Assembly (NCBI RefSeq): GCF_013170845.1
Contig: NZ_CP033367.1
Location: forward strand, 2,171,001-2,235,000
DNA length: 64,000 nt
Source: Mesorhizobium loti R88b
GTDB lineage: Bacteria; Pseudomonadota; Alphaproteobacteria; Rhizobiales; Rhizobiaceae
Direction of reading: 5' to 3'
A program made the translations under genes and the position numbers. Below the pieces are notes generated by a model. The model had not been told where the DNA came from and did not search any database. It saw only the letters and a list, made by a program, of their open reading frames with translations. This document shows positions 35,978 to 45,785 of this stretch, in pieces (within the stretch, counting starts at the first letter, position 1; every line of letters begins with the position of its first letter).

Positions 35978-37174
35978 TCAGGTGTGTCCGGATGAGCGGG
36001 TTCCGCTCTCGCGCTCAAACCCCGCAGTGCTTTCGAAGTCGAAGAACTGCTGAATCGCGAGTGCCGACGCGCCGCGGGACCAAACGTTGTTGTCCCAGTC
36101 AATTTCGATCGGCGGCGGGGTCGCGAACGAGGATTCGCGGACAGCGGCAATGAGGGGCTCGATAAGCGCCGGACCAAAACGGACCGCTTCGCCGCCGACG
36201 ATGACGACTTCCGGGTCGATGAGATCGATCAAGCCGGTGAGGCGTTGACCAATCTCGTGGCCGACTTCGCTGAGGTAGTCCAGAGCAAGCCGCTCGCCTG
36301 CGTCGATGGCCTGCTGCAGGTCGGCGGGGGCCTTGCGGGAGCGCTTGCGGATCTCATTCCAGGCGCTGACCATGGCCGGTTCGGAGAGACGCCGATCCCA
36401 ACTCAACCGCTCCTGCGTCGCAATCGAGCCATCGCCGTCCTCGGCGGGGAACCCGATCTCGCCGGCCGCGGATCGCGCCCCACGATGGATCTGGCCGTTA
36501 AAGATCAGCGCCGCCCCGACGCCCGTGCCTATGATCAACACCAGCACCGAACTGCGTCGCCGCCCGTGTCCGAAGAGCTGCTGGGCGATGGCAAACGCAT
36601 TGACGTCGTTGTCGACCCATACCGGTACGCTGATCTGTGACGCGATCATCTCCGCGATAGGCACGTCCTTCCAGCCCAGGCGCTGAGAGACGAGACAGAC
36701 GCCACGGTTGACGTCGACCAATCCTGGCATAGCCATGCCGATGCCGACAAGTTTCTGTCTACCTTCGCGCCGATCACCCATAAGCATGGCCACGCCCTCC
36801 TTGACCGCATGGGCGACGGCCACGGGGCCGTGGTCGGGAAGCGGCAGTTCGCAGGTGCCTATCGCGCGGGTGGAAAGATCCGTGAGCGTGCCCTCGAGCC
36901 GGCCCTCCGTCAGCTTGAACCCGATCGACCAATGTCTGGCATAGTCGATGCTGAGTGGTATCGGCCGGCGGCCGCCGCTGCTCTGGGTGCTCTTGCCTTC
37001 CACGACGATGCCTTCGTCGATCAGTGCAGCCGTGACGCCGGTGACCGCAGCTGGGCTCAGACCTGTCATCGCGGCTATCTCGACCCGGCTTAGATCACCT
37101 TCCCGACGCAGGCAGTTGAGGATCAGGCGCCGGTTCATCGCCCGTGTCGTATTTTGATCCGCCTTAAGATTCAT
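35978..37174 (-). CDS. ROK family transcriptional regulator (XylR-like)
   Basis: A 398-residue regulator with a winged helix at residues about 12-70 (EIAAMTGLSPAAVTGVTAAL) and a ROK domain (GIGMAMPGLVDVNRG, IIGTGVGAALIFNG). The cysteine zinc motif of kinases is missing. It faces the GH30-transporter-xylA operon; the dyad at 37176-37200 lies two bases upstream of its start, so autoregulation is likely. The start could instead be ATG 12 codons in (MNRRLILNCL), which would place the dyad in a normal leader. Role as xylose/xyloside repressor is inferred. Confidence 0.88.
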   Translation of the reverse strand: MNLKADQNTTRAMNRRLILNCLRREGDLSRVEIAAMTGLSPAAVTGVTAALIDEGIVVEGKSTQSSGGRRPIPLSIDYARHWSIGFKLTEGRLEGTLTDLSTRAIGTCELPLPDHGPVAVAHAVKEGVAMLMGDRREGRQKLVGIGMAMPGLVDVNRGVCLVSQRLGWKDVPIAEMIASQISVPVWVDNDVNAFAIAQQLFGHGRRRSSVLVLIIGTGVGAALIFNGQIHRGARSAAGEIGFPAEDGDGSIATQERLSWDRRLSEPAMVSAWNEIRKRSRKAPADLQQAIDAGERLALDYLSEVGHEIGQRLTGLIDLIDPEVVIVGGEAVRFGPALIEPLIAAVRESSFATPPPIEIDWDNNVWSRGASALAIQQFFDFESTAGFERESGTRSSGHT

Positions 37175-37175
37175 G

Positions 37176-37200
37176 ACTTACTTCATTCTGTGAATTAAGT
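37176..37200. promoter_or_regulatory. Candidate ROK operator, 25-bp dyad
   Basis: ACTTACTTCA (37176-37185) and TGAATTAAGT (37191-37200) are inverted with nine of ten positions matching and a five-base centre. It lies between the ROK gene and the GH30 operon, adjacent to the regulator's start codon. Confidence 0.55.
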
Positions 37201-37429
37201 ATTGCATTGGCGCGCATGATGCCCTATGAAAGGGCACAAGATCAAGCCGCGCCGCGATCGGGCTGATCTTTCCCCGGGAGGAGTTCCGGACCGAGTTGAA
37301 GCAACTGTTGGCGCTTGTGGGCGGCAACAGCCGGCGATTTTTGCAATGCGCGTCTCTCCCTTCGAGGGCACGGAGCATCGTCTCCAGTTTGCCCGCGACG
37401 GTGGAGCCGTGCGCGGAGGACAGGCAGGT

Positions 37430-38722
37430 ATGGCAACACAACTGAGGTCGTCTTCGCCCAGCAGCCAATGGGCTACGGGCTGCGTTGACACGCACCGAAC
37501 GTCGGACAGTCCGTCCGTTTGGGCGGATGGCGTGGTTACGCCCGACTTCAAGGGTTTTGGCGGCTGCTTCAACGAGCTTGGGTGGAAGGCCCTTTCGCAT
37601 CTCGATGAAAACGAGCGCGGCGAGATAGTGGGCGCGCTGTTCTCCGCGGATGGCTGCGCCTTCAATTATTGCCGGCTGCCGATTGGTGCCAACGACTATG
37701 CGGAGAGCTGGTACAGCCACAACGAGACCGAGGGGGACTTCACCATGGAGACCTTCTCGATAGCGCGCGACCGGCAATATCTGATCCCTTACATCAGAGC
37801 CGCGCGCGCGGTGCGTGGCTCTGATTTCCATCTCTTCGCCTCACCGTGGAGCCCGCCGACCTGGATGAAGTTCCCGCGGGCGCACAACCATGGAACGCTC
37901 ATCTGGGAATCCCGCTATCGCCACGCCTATGCGAATTACTTCGTCCGCTTCGTCAAGGCATATGAGGACGAGGGGATCGCGATCAATGCCGTGCACGTCC
38001 AGAACGAGCCGAACTCGGATCAGAAATTTCCATCTTGCATTTGGACAGGCACGAAAATGCGGGACTTCATCCGCGACGATCTGGGACCTGCGTTCAGGTC
38101 CGCCGGCCTTGATGCCGAGATTTGGGCGGGCACGATCGAGCGCGGCGACTTCAATGACTGGGCGGGCACCATCATGTCGGATCCGGCCACGGCTGCCGTC
38201 GTCAAGGGGATGGGCTTCCAGTGGGCCGGCAAGCACGGCGTGCAGCGAACGCGCCAAGCCTTTCCAGATCTGCCGATTATCCAGACCGAGAACGAATGCG
38301 GTGACGGCACCAACAGTTGGGATCAAGCTCACTACGCCTTCGACTTGATCCAGCATTACCTGAGCAATGGAGCCGAGGCTTACCTTTACTGGAACATGGT
38401 GTTGGAGCCCGGAGGCGTCAGCACCTGGGGTTGGCGCCAGAACGCGATGGTGACGGTCGATCCCACCACGCGCAGCGCCACGTTCAATCCCGAGTTCTTC
38501 GTGATGAAGCACTTTGCCGGCTTCGTGCGGCCGGGCGCGGCGGTATTGAGGACTGCTGGCCCAATGGCCGCGAACACCCTGGCTTTCCGCAACCTCGACG
38601 GCGGCGAAGTCTTCGTCGTTCAGAACGCGCAGGATACCGAGAGGACGATCACGGTCCGGGGCAGCCGTGAATCGGCAACTTTGAACCTCGCCCCCTTTTC
38701 CATCAGTACGCTCACTCTTTGA
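37430..38722 (+). CDS. GH30 family glycoside hydrolase
   Basis: A 430-residue clan GH-A hydrolase. Acid/base glutamate is in HVQNEPNSD near residue 190 and the nucleophile glutamate in QTENECGDG near residue 290; FGGCFNELGW and LPIGANDYAESW are family segments. A small beta domain ends the chain. Start set at the ATG after GGAGGACAGG; earlier ATGs would add a basic, low-quality extension. No signal peptide, so it acts in the cytosol on an imported oligosaccharide. As xylose isomerase is in the same operon, beta-xylosidase activity is plausible; GH30 also includes glucosidases, glucosylceramidases and galactanases. Confidence 0.85.
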   Translation: MATQLRSSSPSSQWATGCVDTHRTSDSPSVWADGVVTPDFKGFGGCFNELGWKALSHLDENERGEIVGALFSADGCAFNYCRLPIGANDYAESWYSHNETEGDFTMETFSIARDRQYLIPYIRAARAVRGSDFHLFASPWSPPTWMKFPRAHNHGTLIWESRYRHAYANYFVRFVKAYEDEGIAINAVHVQNEPNSDQKFPSCIWTGTKMRDFIRDDLGPAFRSAGLDAEIWAGTIERGDFNDWAGTIMSDPATAAVVKGMGFQWAGKHGVQRTRQAFPDLPIIQTENECGDGTNSWDQAHYAFDLIQHYLSNGAEAYLYWNMVLEPGGVSTWGWRQNAMVTVDPTTRSATFNPEFFVMKHFAGFVRPGAAVLRTAGPMAANTLAFRNLDGGEVFVVQNAQDTERTITVRGSRESATLNLAPFSISTLTL

Positions 38723-38768
38723 AGCCAAGCGGCGGGCGGCAAGCCCGTTCTCTAGGGAGGAAACCAAA

Positions 38769-40034
38769 ATGAAATTCTCAGGTTTGACCATGCTGGGGGC
38801 GGCATCGCTTTTGGCCACGCTCCTTGCATCCACGGCGTTCGCGGATGTGACCGTCCACGTTCTTCGGCCGGAGGTACCGAATACCGAAAAGGCCTATCAC
38901 CAAAAAATGGTCGCGGACTTCGAGAAGTCGCATCCAGGTGTTGATATCGCTTTCGAATACATCGCAAACGAGGCCTACAAGCAGAAGCTCACGACGCTGC
39001 TGCAGTCGGACCAGAAGCCCGACCTCATCTTCAGCTGGGCGGGGGGCGTCCTTGCGCAACAGGCCAAAGCCGGCGTCCTGCAGGACATCTCCGCATCCGT
39101 CACCAGCGATTGGTCGGCGTCGATCGCGAACGCCGGATTGTCGGCGTTCACCATCGACGGAAAAGTCTATGGCATGCCGGTCAATGCGAGCGACGTGGTG
39201 TTTTGGACCAATCTCGATCTCGCAAAGAAGGCCGGCGTCGACCCCGAAAGCATCAAGACCTGGGACGATTTTCTTGCAGCGGTCAAGAAGGCAAAGGAGG
39301 CTGGTGTCACGCCGATCATGGTTGGCGGCAAGGACAAATGGCCATTGCACTTCTACTATGGCTATCTGTGGGTGCGCGAGGCCGGCAAGGACGGAATGGC
39401 CGCGGCCATGGGAGGCAAAGGCGACGGCTTCGCTGCCGCGCCCTTCGTGAAGGCTGGCGAGGACTTCAAGAACCTCGTCGATCTGCAGCCCTTCGAGCCT
39501 GGTTTCATGGATACCACGTTCGAGCAGGCAACGGGACAGTTCGGTGACGGCAAGGCCCTGTTTCATCTCATGGGGGATTGGGAGTACGGGACCGAGAAGC
39601 AGAATTCGGTCAGCGGCAAGGGCATTCCGGACGACAAGCTCGGCACGATCCGCTTCCCTGCGGTTCAAGGTGGGGCGGGCGAGGCGACCGACACGTTCGG
39701 GGGCATCAACGGCTATGCGGTCATTGCCGGAGCACCACCGGAGGCGGTCGAATTCCTGAAATACATGACCGACGCCGAAAATCAGAAGCTGGCTGGCGCA
39801 CAGGGTCTGTTCATACCGATCGCCAAGGGCGTGGACGAGAGCATCGCCAATCCATTCTTCCGCAAGATGTCCGAGGCGCTCGCTGTCTCGAAATTCCATC
39901 AGATCTTTCTCGATCAGGCGCTCGGATCCGATGTCGGGGCCACGGTCACAGACGTAGCCGCGGATCTGGCCCAAGGCGTCGTCACGCCGGAGGCGGCGGC
40001 AAAGACCGTGCAGGACGCCTGGTCCATGCGCTGA
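38769..40034 (+). CDS. Sugar-binding protein of CUT1 ABC transporter
   Basis: A 421-residue periplasmic receptor with a Sec signal peptide of about 25 residues (ending AFA before DVTVHV) and the MalE-type fold (LQSDQKPDLIFSWAGG, near residues 75-95). GGGAGG lies ahead of the ATG. It is the second gene of the GH30 operon. Expected ligand is a short oligosaccharide, probably a xyloside, on the basis of xylA and GH30. Confidence 0.9.
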   Translation: MKFSGLTMLGAASLLATLLASTAFADVTVHVLRPEVPNTEKAYHQKMVADFEKSHPGVDIAFEYIANEAYKQKLTTLLQSDQKPDLIFSWAGGVLAQQAKAGVLQDISASVTSDWSASIANAGLSAFTIDGKVYGMPVNASDVVFWTNLDLAKKAGVDPESIKTWDDFLAAVKKAKEAGVTPIMVGGKDKWPLHFYYGYLWVREAGKDGMAAAMGGKGDGFAAAPFVKAGEDFKNLVDLQPFEPGFMDTTFEQATGQFGDGKALFHLMGDWEYGTEKQNSVSGKGIPDDKLGTIRFPAVQGGAGEATDTFGGINGYAVIAGAPPEAVEFLKYMTDAENQKLAGAQGLFIPIAKGVDESIANPFFRKMSEALAVSKFHQIFLDQALGSDVGATVTDVAADLAQGVVTPEAAAKTVQDAWSMR

Positions 40035-40094
40035 TGGTTACGGCCGGGCGCGAACTCCGCGCCCGGCCTTTCAATCCATCCAGGGAGGATGAAA

Positions 40095-41015
40095 ATGACC
40101 GAGCTAGCCGCGCCCGGATTGGCTCCGAGCATACGTAGTCGAGGGCGCTTCACCAGCCAAACCAGCGCACTGCTTCTGATGTTGCCGCCCGCGCTGGTGC
40201 TTTTCACATTGTTCGTGGCGTTACCCCTGTTCGACGCCGCGTACTACAGTCTGTTCAAATGGGACGGCTACGGTACGCCGACCGATTTCATAGGCCTGGA
40301 CAATTTCAAGCAGGCCCTGGGCCATGCCGTTTTCTGGCAAGCGGTACGCAACACGCTGATCGTGCTTGCGGTGTCCGTTTTCGTTCAGCTGCCCATCGCG
40401 CTGGGCCTCGCCTTGTTGATCTACGAGAAGACCCCCGCCAATACGCTGTTTCGCCTCATCTTCTTTCTGCCCTTCATCCTGGCCGAGGTGGCTTCGGGTC
40501 TGATCTGGAGTTTCGTATTCGACGGCAACACGGGGGTGGCTGCCGCTCTCTTCCATGCGCTGGGAATGGAGCCCGTTTTCATTCTCGCGGATCGCCACTG
40601 GGCATTCGCGGCCATTACGCTGGTCGTCGTGTGGAAATACTTCGGGTTTCACATGATGATCTATATTGCCGCTCTGCAGGGCGTGCCCAAGGAAATGCTT
40701 GAGGCGGCACGGCTGGAAGGTGCGGGCCGCTGGGCGATCGTGCGCCATGTTCAGGTGCCGATGATCGCCTCGGCCATTGGCGTGTCGGTGTTTTTCTCCA
40801 TCGTCGGCTCCTTGCAACTCTTCGACGTTGTGATCCCGCTCACCAATGGTGGCCCGTCCAACTCCACGCATACGATTGTCACCTATCTCTATACGTTTGG
40901 TCTCACCCGAACGCGTATCGGCTTCGGAAGCGCCGTCGGCGTCATGCTGTTCGTCGCCGCTGTCGCTTTCGCCGTTCTCTACCAACGCCAGATTAGCAAG
41001 GGGAGCCGGTCATGA
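40095..41015 (+). CDS. CUT1 sugar ABC transporter permease (MalF-like)
   Basis: A 306-residue permease with six membrane segments and EAA loop EAARLEGAGRWAI near residue 200. An ATG at 40089 directly abuts GGGAGG; the ATG at 40095 has proper spacing and was chosen. Its stop overlaps the next permease by four bases (ATGA). Works with the 41012-41842 protein and the ATPase at 41883-42887. Confidence 0.9.
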   Translation: MTELAAPGLAPSIRSRGRFTSQTSALLLMLPPALVLFTLFVALPLFDAAYYSLFKWDGYGTPTDFIGLDNFKQALGHAVFWQAVRNTLIVLAVSVFVQLPIALGLALLIYEKTPANTLFRLIFFLPFILAEVASGLIWSFVFDGNTGVAAALFHALGMEPVFILADRHWAFAAITLVVVWKYFGFHMMIYIAALQGVPKEMLEAARLEGAGRWAIVRHVQVPMIASAIGVSVFFSIVGSLQLFDVVIPLTNGGPSNSTHTIVTYLYTFGLTRTRIGFGSAVGVMLFVAAVAFAVLYQRQISKGSRS

Positions 41016-41842
41016 ATGCGTTCAGATTTCTTCCAGCGCTGGGAAAAGCCGCCGTCCTGCTGGTCTTCACCGGTTTCGTGCTGGGGCCGTTAACGGTCGC
41101 CGTCTTTGGCGGCTTCAAGACCAATGGCGAACTCCGCGTCAATCCTTTCGGCATCCCGCAGCAATGGGACTTCGAGTTCTACGCGGCCATGCTGGGCGAT
41201 CCGGCCTTCTGGCGCTACATGGGAAACTCGCTGATCATCTCGCTGTTGACCGTGTTTTTGACCCTGATCGTCTCAGCGGCGGCGGCTTATGTCTTCGCCC
41301 AGATCCGCTTTCTTGGGTCGAGAATGATGCAAGCCTATCTGCTGGCGGGCCTTGTCTTTCCGTTCGCCACGGCGATCCTGCCGCTGTTCATCAAGGTCCG
41401 CGACCTCGGGCTGCTCGACAGCTACTGGGCCGTTATCCTGCCCCAGACAGCCTTTGGCCTTTCGCTTTCGATCATGCTGTTCAAGACGTTCTTCGAACAG
41501 TTGCCGAAGGATCTCTTCGAGGCGGCACATGTCGAAGGCTGCGGCTATGTCCGGTTCTTCTGGCAATTCACGCTGCCGCTCTCGACGCCGATTCTGGCGA
41601 CCGTAGGCGTGTTCGTCTTCGTCCAGAGCTGGAACAATTTCCTGCTGCCGCTCGTCGTCATCAACTCGCGGGAACTGTTCACCTGGCCACTCGGAATGAT
41701 GCAGTTTCGAGGCGAATATCTCTCGGAGTGGAACCGCACCCTGGCTTTCATATCCCTGACCATTCTGCCTGCGGTCGCCTTCTTCATCGCGGCTCAGAAA
41801 TACATCGTTGCCGGACTGACGGGAGGGGCGGTCAAAGGCTGA
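41012..41842 (+). CDS. CUT1 sugar ABC transporter permease (MalG-like)
   Basis: A 276-residue permease with six membrane segments and the EAA loop EAAHVEGCGYVRF near residue 170. Start overlaps the preceding stop. The ATPase gene follows 40 bp later. Completes the transmembrane pair of the putative xyloside importer. Confidence 0.9.
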   Translation: MNAFRFLPALGKAAVLLVFTGFVLGPLTVAVFGGFKTNGELRVNPFGIPQQWDFEFYAAMLGDPAFWRYMGNSLIISLLTVFLTLIVSAAAAYVFAQIRFLGSRMMQAYLLAGLVFPFATAILPLFIKVRDLGLLDSYWAVILPQTAFGLSLSIMLFKTFFEQLPKDLFEAAHVEGCGYVRFFWQFTLPLSTPILATVGVFVFVQSWNNFLLPLVVINSRELFTWPLGMMQFRGEYLSEWNRTLAFISLTILPAVAFFIAAQKYIVAGLTGGAVKG

Positions 41843-41882
41843 CCGTTTCTGTCGGACACCAAAGAAACCTAGGGAGGAATTC

Positions 41883-42887
41883 ATGGCCGCCGTCGAACTT
41901 TCGAGCATCAACAAGACCTTTGGTGCTGTCGAGACCATACCCAACCTGACGCTCTCAATTCCCCATGGCTCTTTCACCGTGCTGGTCGGTCCGTCCGGTT
42001 GTGGCAAGTCCACACTGCTCCGGATGGTCGCCGGCCTGGAACAACCGACGAAGGGATCGATCGCTATCGGCAATCGGGACGTTACCCATGAGGAACCGTC
42101 AAAGCGTGGCATCTCCATGGTCTTCCAGTCCTATGCGTTGTTTCCGCACATGACGGTGGAGCAGAACATCGACTTCGGTTTGCGGCTCGCCAAGGTTCCG
42201 CAGGCGCAACGCGAAGCGCGTGTCGCAGCCGCTGCCGAGGTGCTGCACCTCAAGCCTCTGCTGCAACGCAAGCCGGCGGCGCTCTCCGGCGGCCAGCGCC
42301 AGCGCGTCGCCATCGGCCGGTCGATCGTCCGAAACCCGGAGGTCTTCCTGTTCGATGAACCGCTTTCCAATCTCGACGCGGCCCTGCGTACCCAAATGCG
42401 CGTCGAACTCGCCGATTTGCACAAGCGGCTCAATGCGACGATGATCTATGTCACCCACGACCAGGTCGAGGCGATGACGCTGGCAGACCAGATCGTCGTG
42501 ATGAATGCCGGGCGCATCGAGCAGGTCGGGTCGCCGATGGAACTCTACGACACGCCGAACACCTTGTTTGTCGCCACCTTCATCGGCTCCCCCCGCATGA
42601 ATTTGATATCGGGACAGAGCGCAAAAGCGGAAGGCGCCGCCACGATCGGCATACGCCCCGAACATATTGCGATAGACGATGCCAATGGCATCTGGTCGGG
42701 CAGGTTGCGTTTCGCCGAGCATCTCGGCAACGAGACGATCGCCTATGTGGAGTCGGATGTGGGCGAAATCATCGTACGCCTCGCGGGCCACCATGGCCTC
42801 AACGAGGGGACGCTGCGCATGACACCCGACCGACTGTACCTGCATCGCTTCGATGAGAACGGTCGGCGAATTTCAGCTGTAAACTGA
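41883..42887 (+). CDS. CUT1 sugar ABC transporter ATPase (UgpC/MsmK-like)
   Basis: A 334-residue ATPase with Walker A GPSGCGKST near residue 37, signature LSGGQRQR near residue 134, Walker [11 protein letters not shown] and a C-terminal regulatory OB-fold region (IGIRPEHIAI). GGGAGG precedes the ATG. It is the only intact CUT1 ATPase in the window, so it may also serve the GH42 operon transporter, as multi-purpose MsiK-like ATPases do in other bacteria. Confidence 0.93.
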   Translation: MAAVELSSINKTFGAVETIPNLTLSIPHGSFTVLVGPSGCGKSTLLRMVAGLEQPTKGSIAIGNRDVTHEEPSKRGISMVFQSYALFPHMTVEQNIDFGLRLAKVPQAQREARVAAAAEVLHLKPLLQRKPAALSGGQRQRVAIGRSIVRNPEVFLFDEPLSNLDAALRTQMRVELADLHKRLNATMIYVTHDQVEAMTLADQIVVMNAGRIEQVGSPMELYDTPNTLFVATFIGSPRMNLISGQSAKAEGAATIGIRPEHIAIDDANGIWSGRLRFAEHLGNETIAYVESDVGEIIVRLAGHHGLNEGTLRMTPDRLYLHRFDENGRRISAVN

Positions 42888-42975
42888 CCCACTGCTGGGT
42901 CAGAAAACTGCAACTGGCCGAGGATGATCCGCTCTTTACGAAGACTACTATTCGCGCCACCAGAGGAGTTTCCCA

Positions 42976-44301
42976 TTGACCAGCGGTTTTTTTCGGGACA
43001 TCAAACCCATTCGCTATGAAGGGCCGGATTCCACCAATCCGCTGGCCTACCGGTTCTACAACCCCGACGAGGTCGTGGCCGGCAAGCGGCTGGAAGACCA
43101 TCTGCGCTTTGCCGTCGCCTACTGGCATTCCTTCGCCTGGCCGGGCGGCGATCCCTTCGGCGGCCAGACCTTCGACCGTCCCTGGTTCCCCAAGGCCGGC
43201 GGCGTCGACACGATGGAACTGGCCAAACTCAAGGCCGACGTTGCCTTCGAGATGTTCTCGCTGCTCGGCGCACCCTATTTCTGCTTCCACGACGCCGACG
43301 TACGGCCCGAGGGCAAGGATTTTTCTGAAAGCGCTGCCCGCCTCGACGAGATCGCGGACTATTTCGCCACCAAGATGAAGCAGACCGGCGTCAAGCTTCT
43401 GTGGGGTACGGCAAACTTGTTCTCCAATCGCCGCTTCATGTCGGGTGCCGCCACCAATCCCGATCCGGATGTCTTTGCCTATGCGGCGGCGACGGTAAAG
43501 AGCTGCATCGACGTCACCAAGCGACTGAAGGGCGAGAACTATGTGCTGTGGGGCGGGCGCGAGGGTTATGAGACGCTGCTCAACACCGACCTTGCTCGTG
43601 AGCAGGAACAGGCCGGCCGGTTCCTTAGCCTCGTCGTCGACTACAAGCACAAGATCGGCTTCAAGGGCACGATCCTGATCGAGCCGAAGCCGCAGGAGCC
43701 GACCAAGCATCAGTACGATTACGATGTTGCCACCGTCTACGGCTTCCTCAAGCGCTTCGGACTGGAGAAGGAGGTAAAGCTCAACATCGAGCAGGGCCAC
43801 GCCATCCTGGCCGGCCATTCCTTCGAGCACGAACTGGCGCTGGCCAATGCGCTAGGCGTCTTCGGCTCGATCGACATGAACCGCAACGACTACCAGTCCG
43901 GCTGGGACACCGACCAGTTCCCCAACAACGTGCCGGAAATGGCGCTGGCCTATTACCAGGTCCTGCAGGCCGCTGGCTTCAAGACCGGCGGCACGAATTT
44001 CGACGCCAAGCTGCGCCGCCAGTCGCTCGACCCGCAGGATCTGCTGATCGGCCATATCGGCGGCATGGATTCCTGCGCACGCGGTCTCAAGGCCGCGGCG
44101 CGTATGGTCGAGGACAAGGCGCTGTCGGGTCCGCTGACCGAGCGCTATGCCGGCTGGAGCACGGCCGAGGGCAAAGCGATGCTGTCCGGCAAGCGCACAC
44201 TGGAAGAGATCGCCGAGCGCGTCGTCAAGAAGAAGATCGAGCCGCAGCCGCGCTCCGGCCGCCAGGAACTGCTCGAAAACATCGTCAACCGTTACGTGTG
44301 A
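42976..44301 (+). CDS. xylA: Xylose isomerase
   Basis: Converts D-xylose to D-xylulose. The 441-residue protein is the long (class II) type, starting [16 protein letters not shown], with the catalytic His/Asp in [10 protein letters not shown] near residue 108, metal-binding [14 protein letters not shown] near residue 237 and GGREGYE. The start is a TTG with AGAGGAG seven bases upstream; no ATG is available in the expected place. It is the last gene of the GH30-ABC operon. Xylulokinase is not in this window. Confidence 0.95.
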   Translation: MTSGFFRDIKPIRYEGPDSTNPLAYRFYNPDEVVAGKRLEDHLRFAVAYWHSFAWPGGDPFGGQTFDRPWFPKAGGVDTMELAKLKADVAFEMFSLLGAPYFCFHDADVRPEGKDFSESAARLDEIADYFATKMKQTGVKLLWGTANLFSNRRFMSGAATNPDPDVFAYAAATVKSCIDVTKRLKGENYVLWGGREGYETLLNTDLAREQEQAGRFLSLVVDYKHKIGFKGTILIEPKPQEPTKHQYDYDVATVYGFLKRFGLEKEVKLNIEQGHAILAGHSFEHELALANALGVFGSIDMNRNDYQSGWDTDQFPNNVPEMALAYYQVLQAAGFKTGGTNFDAKLRRQSLDPQDLLIGHIGGMDSCARGLKAAARMVEDKALSGPLTERYAGWSTAEGKAMLSGKRTLEEIAERVVKKKIEPQPRSGRQELLENIVNRYV

Positions 44302-44433
44302 GGTCGGAAAGCCGAGAGATCACGCTCCATTCGCGCCTGCATCCGCAGGCATTGGCGAAGGCGGCGACCGCAGGAGGTGAGCGTCTAGCGCATGGCAGAC
44401 GGCCCTGCTGGTGGACCTTCGCCGTCCCAGTTC

Positions 44434-44913
44434 CTATCGGACATAACGACCTGAATGAAACACCAGCGGCAAACGGTGTGTCTGGTCGAAATCCAGCACC
44501 CGGCCAACAAAAATGACATGATCGCCACCATCGTACACATGTTCAGTGATACACTGGAACCTTGTGCTGCAATCAACAAGCAACGGAATTTCGCCTAGCC
44601 CGGCTTCCAGCTTGATGTCCTTGAACTTGTTACCGCCAGCGCGGGCGAATTGGTTGGAAACCTCTTCCTGATCCGCGCCGAGCACATGAACGGCCCAGAA
44701 CTCCGCCGCTCCGAAGACCGGCAAAGAATAGGCGTTTTTGCCAAGGCTCCACAGGATCAACGGCGGATCAAGCGAAACCGAGTTGAAACTTGAACACGTC
44801 ACCCCGACATTCTCGCCCTCGCGGGAGAGTGTGGTCACGATGCAGACGCCGGTGGGGAAGGTGCCCAACGCCTTGCGAAAACGCTTTAAGTCGGCGCCTG
44901 GATCAAGGATCAT
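44434..44913 (-). CDS. Flavin reductase of a two-component monooxygenase
   Basis: A 159-residue protein of the HpaC/FMN-binding split-barrel family (FRKALGTFPTGVCIVTT, VTCSSFNSVSLDPPL, GRVLDF). It supplies reduced FMN or FAD to a partner oxygenase, here the luciferase-like protein at 45785-47047. Start at 44913 has GGGGGAG six bases upstream; the frame is open further but lacks sense. It is the last gene of the catabolic group. Confidence 0.9.
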   Translation of the reverse strand: MILDPGADLKRFRKALGTFPTGVCIVTTLSREGENVGVTCSSFNSVSLDPPLILWSLGKNAYSLPVFGAAEFWAVHVLGADQEEVSNQFARAGGNKFKDIKLEAGLGEIPLLVDCSTRFQCITEHVYDGGDHVIFVGRVLDFDQTHRLPLVFHSGRYVR

Positions 44914-44969
44914 CCTACACTCCCCCAAACTAAGGACCGGCACGGTGCATTGACACCGTGCCGATGTGC

Positions 44970-45785
44970 TCAAGCGGCTTTTTGGGCCATGTGGAGAAAG
45001 TTGGTTACCAGATCGTAAGTGATCTCCAACTGCTCGACCTGCGGAATGTGACCGCAATTCGCAATCAGTTCGACTCGGCTTCCAACGATGCCCGCCGAAA
45101 GTTCGTCGGCATAGGACGCCGATATCAATGCGTCGTCCTCGCCCCAGACGATCAGCGTATCGCTGTTCACCCGATGTAAACGACGACGCATCCCGCGTTC
45201 CGGAATCGGCCAGACCAACTTTCCAGTGCAGCCGAGGTTCCAGATCAACTGCGCCGTGACCTTGACTGCAATGGCGGGATCTTCAGGCATCGCCAGCATC
45301 GCTCGAGCCGCAGCGCTGTCGGGATTCTTGAAAAGGATCTGCGGAAGCTGCTGAGGCGAAGCTTCAATCCAGTTTGCTGTCGGCGCGCCCTCGTTCCACA
45401 GGCCGATGGGGTCGAGCACCACGAGCCGTGAGAATATCCCCGGGAAGGTGGCAGCAATCTCGATCGACATCATGCCGCCGAAACTTTGGCCCACGGCAAC
45501 TGCTCCCGACAGACCAAGGATGCGGATGGCCTCTTCGTACATGAGCACTGCGTCGTTCAGACCATCCACCTGATTGATCGCATAGGGGTCGCCGATCGTG
45601 GTTCCCGGAAATTCCGGGGCGTAGACCGTGTATATTTCCGCCAACCGTTCCAGGAATGGATCCCAGCCAAGGCCGGCAGCAGGGTGGAAATAGATCAGCA
45701 CCGGGCCACTGCCGCGGATCTGGAAATTGAGTTCGACCTCGCCACCCCAGACGGCCACCTTGCGGTTTTCAACTTTGGTTGTCAT
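44970..45785 (-). CDS. Alpha/beta hydrolase
   Basis: A 271-residue hydrolase with nucleophile serine in VGQSFGGMM near residue 104, an acid in VWGEDDALIS and histidine in CGHIPQVEQ. Start is ATG at 45785 that overlaps the monooxygenase stop (TGATG); a GTG one codon earlier is possible. Members of this family hydrolyse lactones, esters or C-C bonds in aromatic ring-cleavage pathways. Its place between the luciferase-like monooxygenase and flavin reductase supports a role on the monooxygenase product. Confidence 0.85.
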   Translation of the reverse strand: MTTKVENRKVAVWGGEVELNFQIRGSGPVLIYFHPAAGLGWDPFLERLAEIYTVYAPEFPGTTIGDPYAINQVDGLNDAVLMYEEAIRILGLSGAVAVGQSFGGMMSIEIAATFPGIFSRLVVLDPIGLWNEGAPTANWIEASPQQLPQILFKNPDSAAARAMLAMPEDPAIAVKVTAQLIWNLGCTGKLVWPIPERGMRRRLHRVNSDTLIVWGEDDALISASYADELSAGIVGSRVELIANCGHIPQVEQLEITYDLVTNFLHMAQKAA

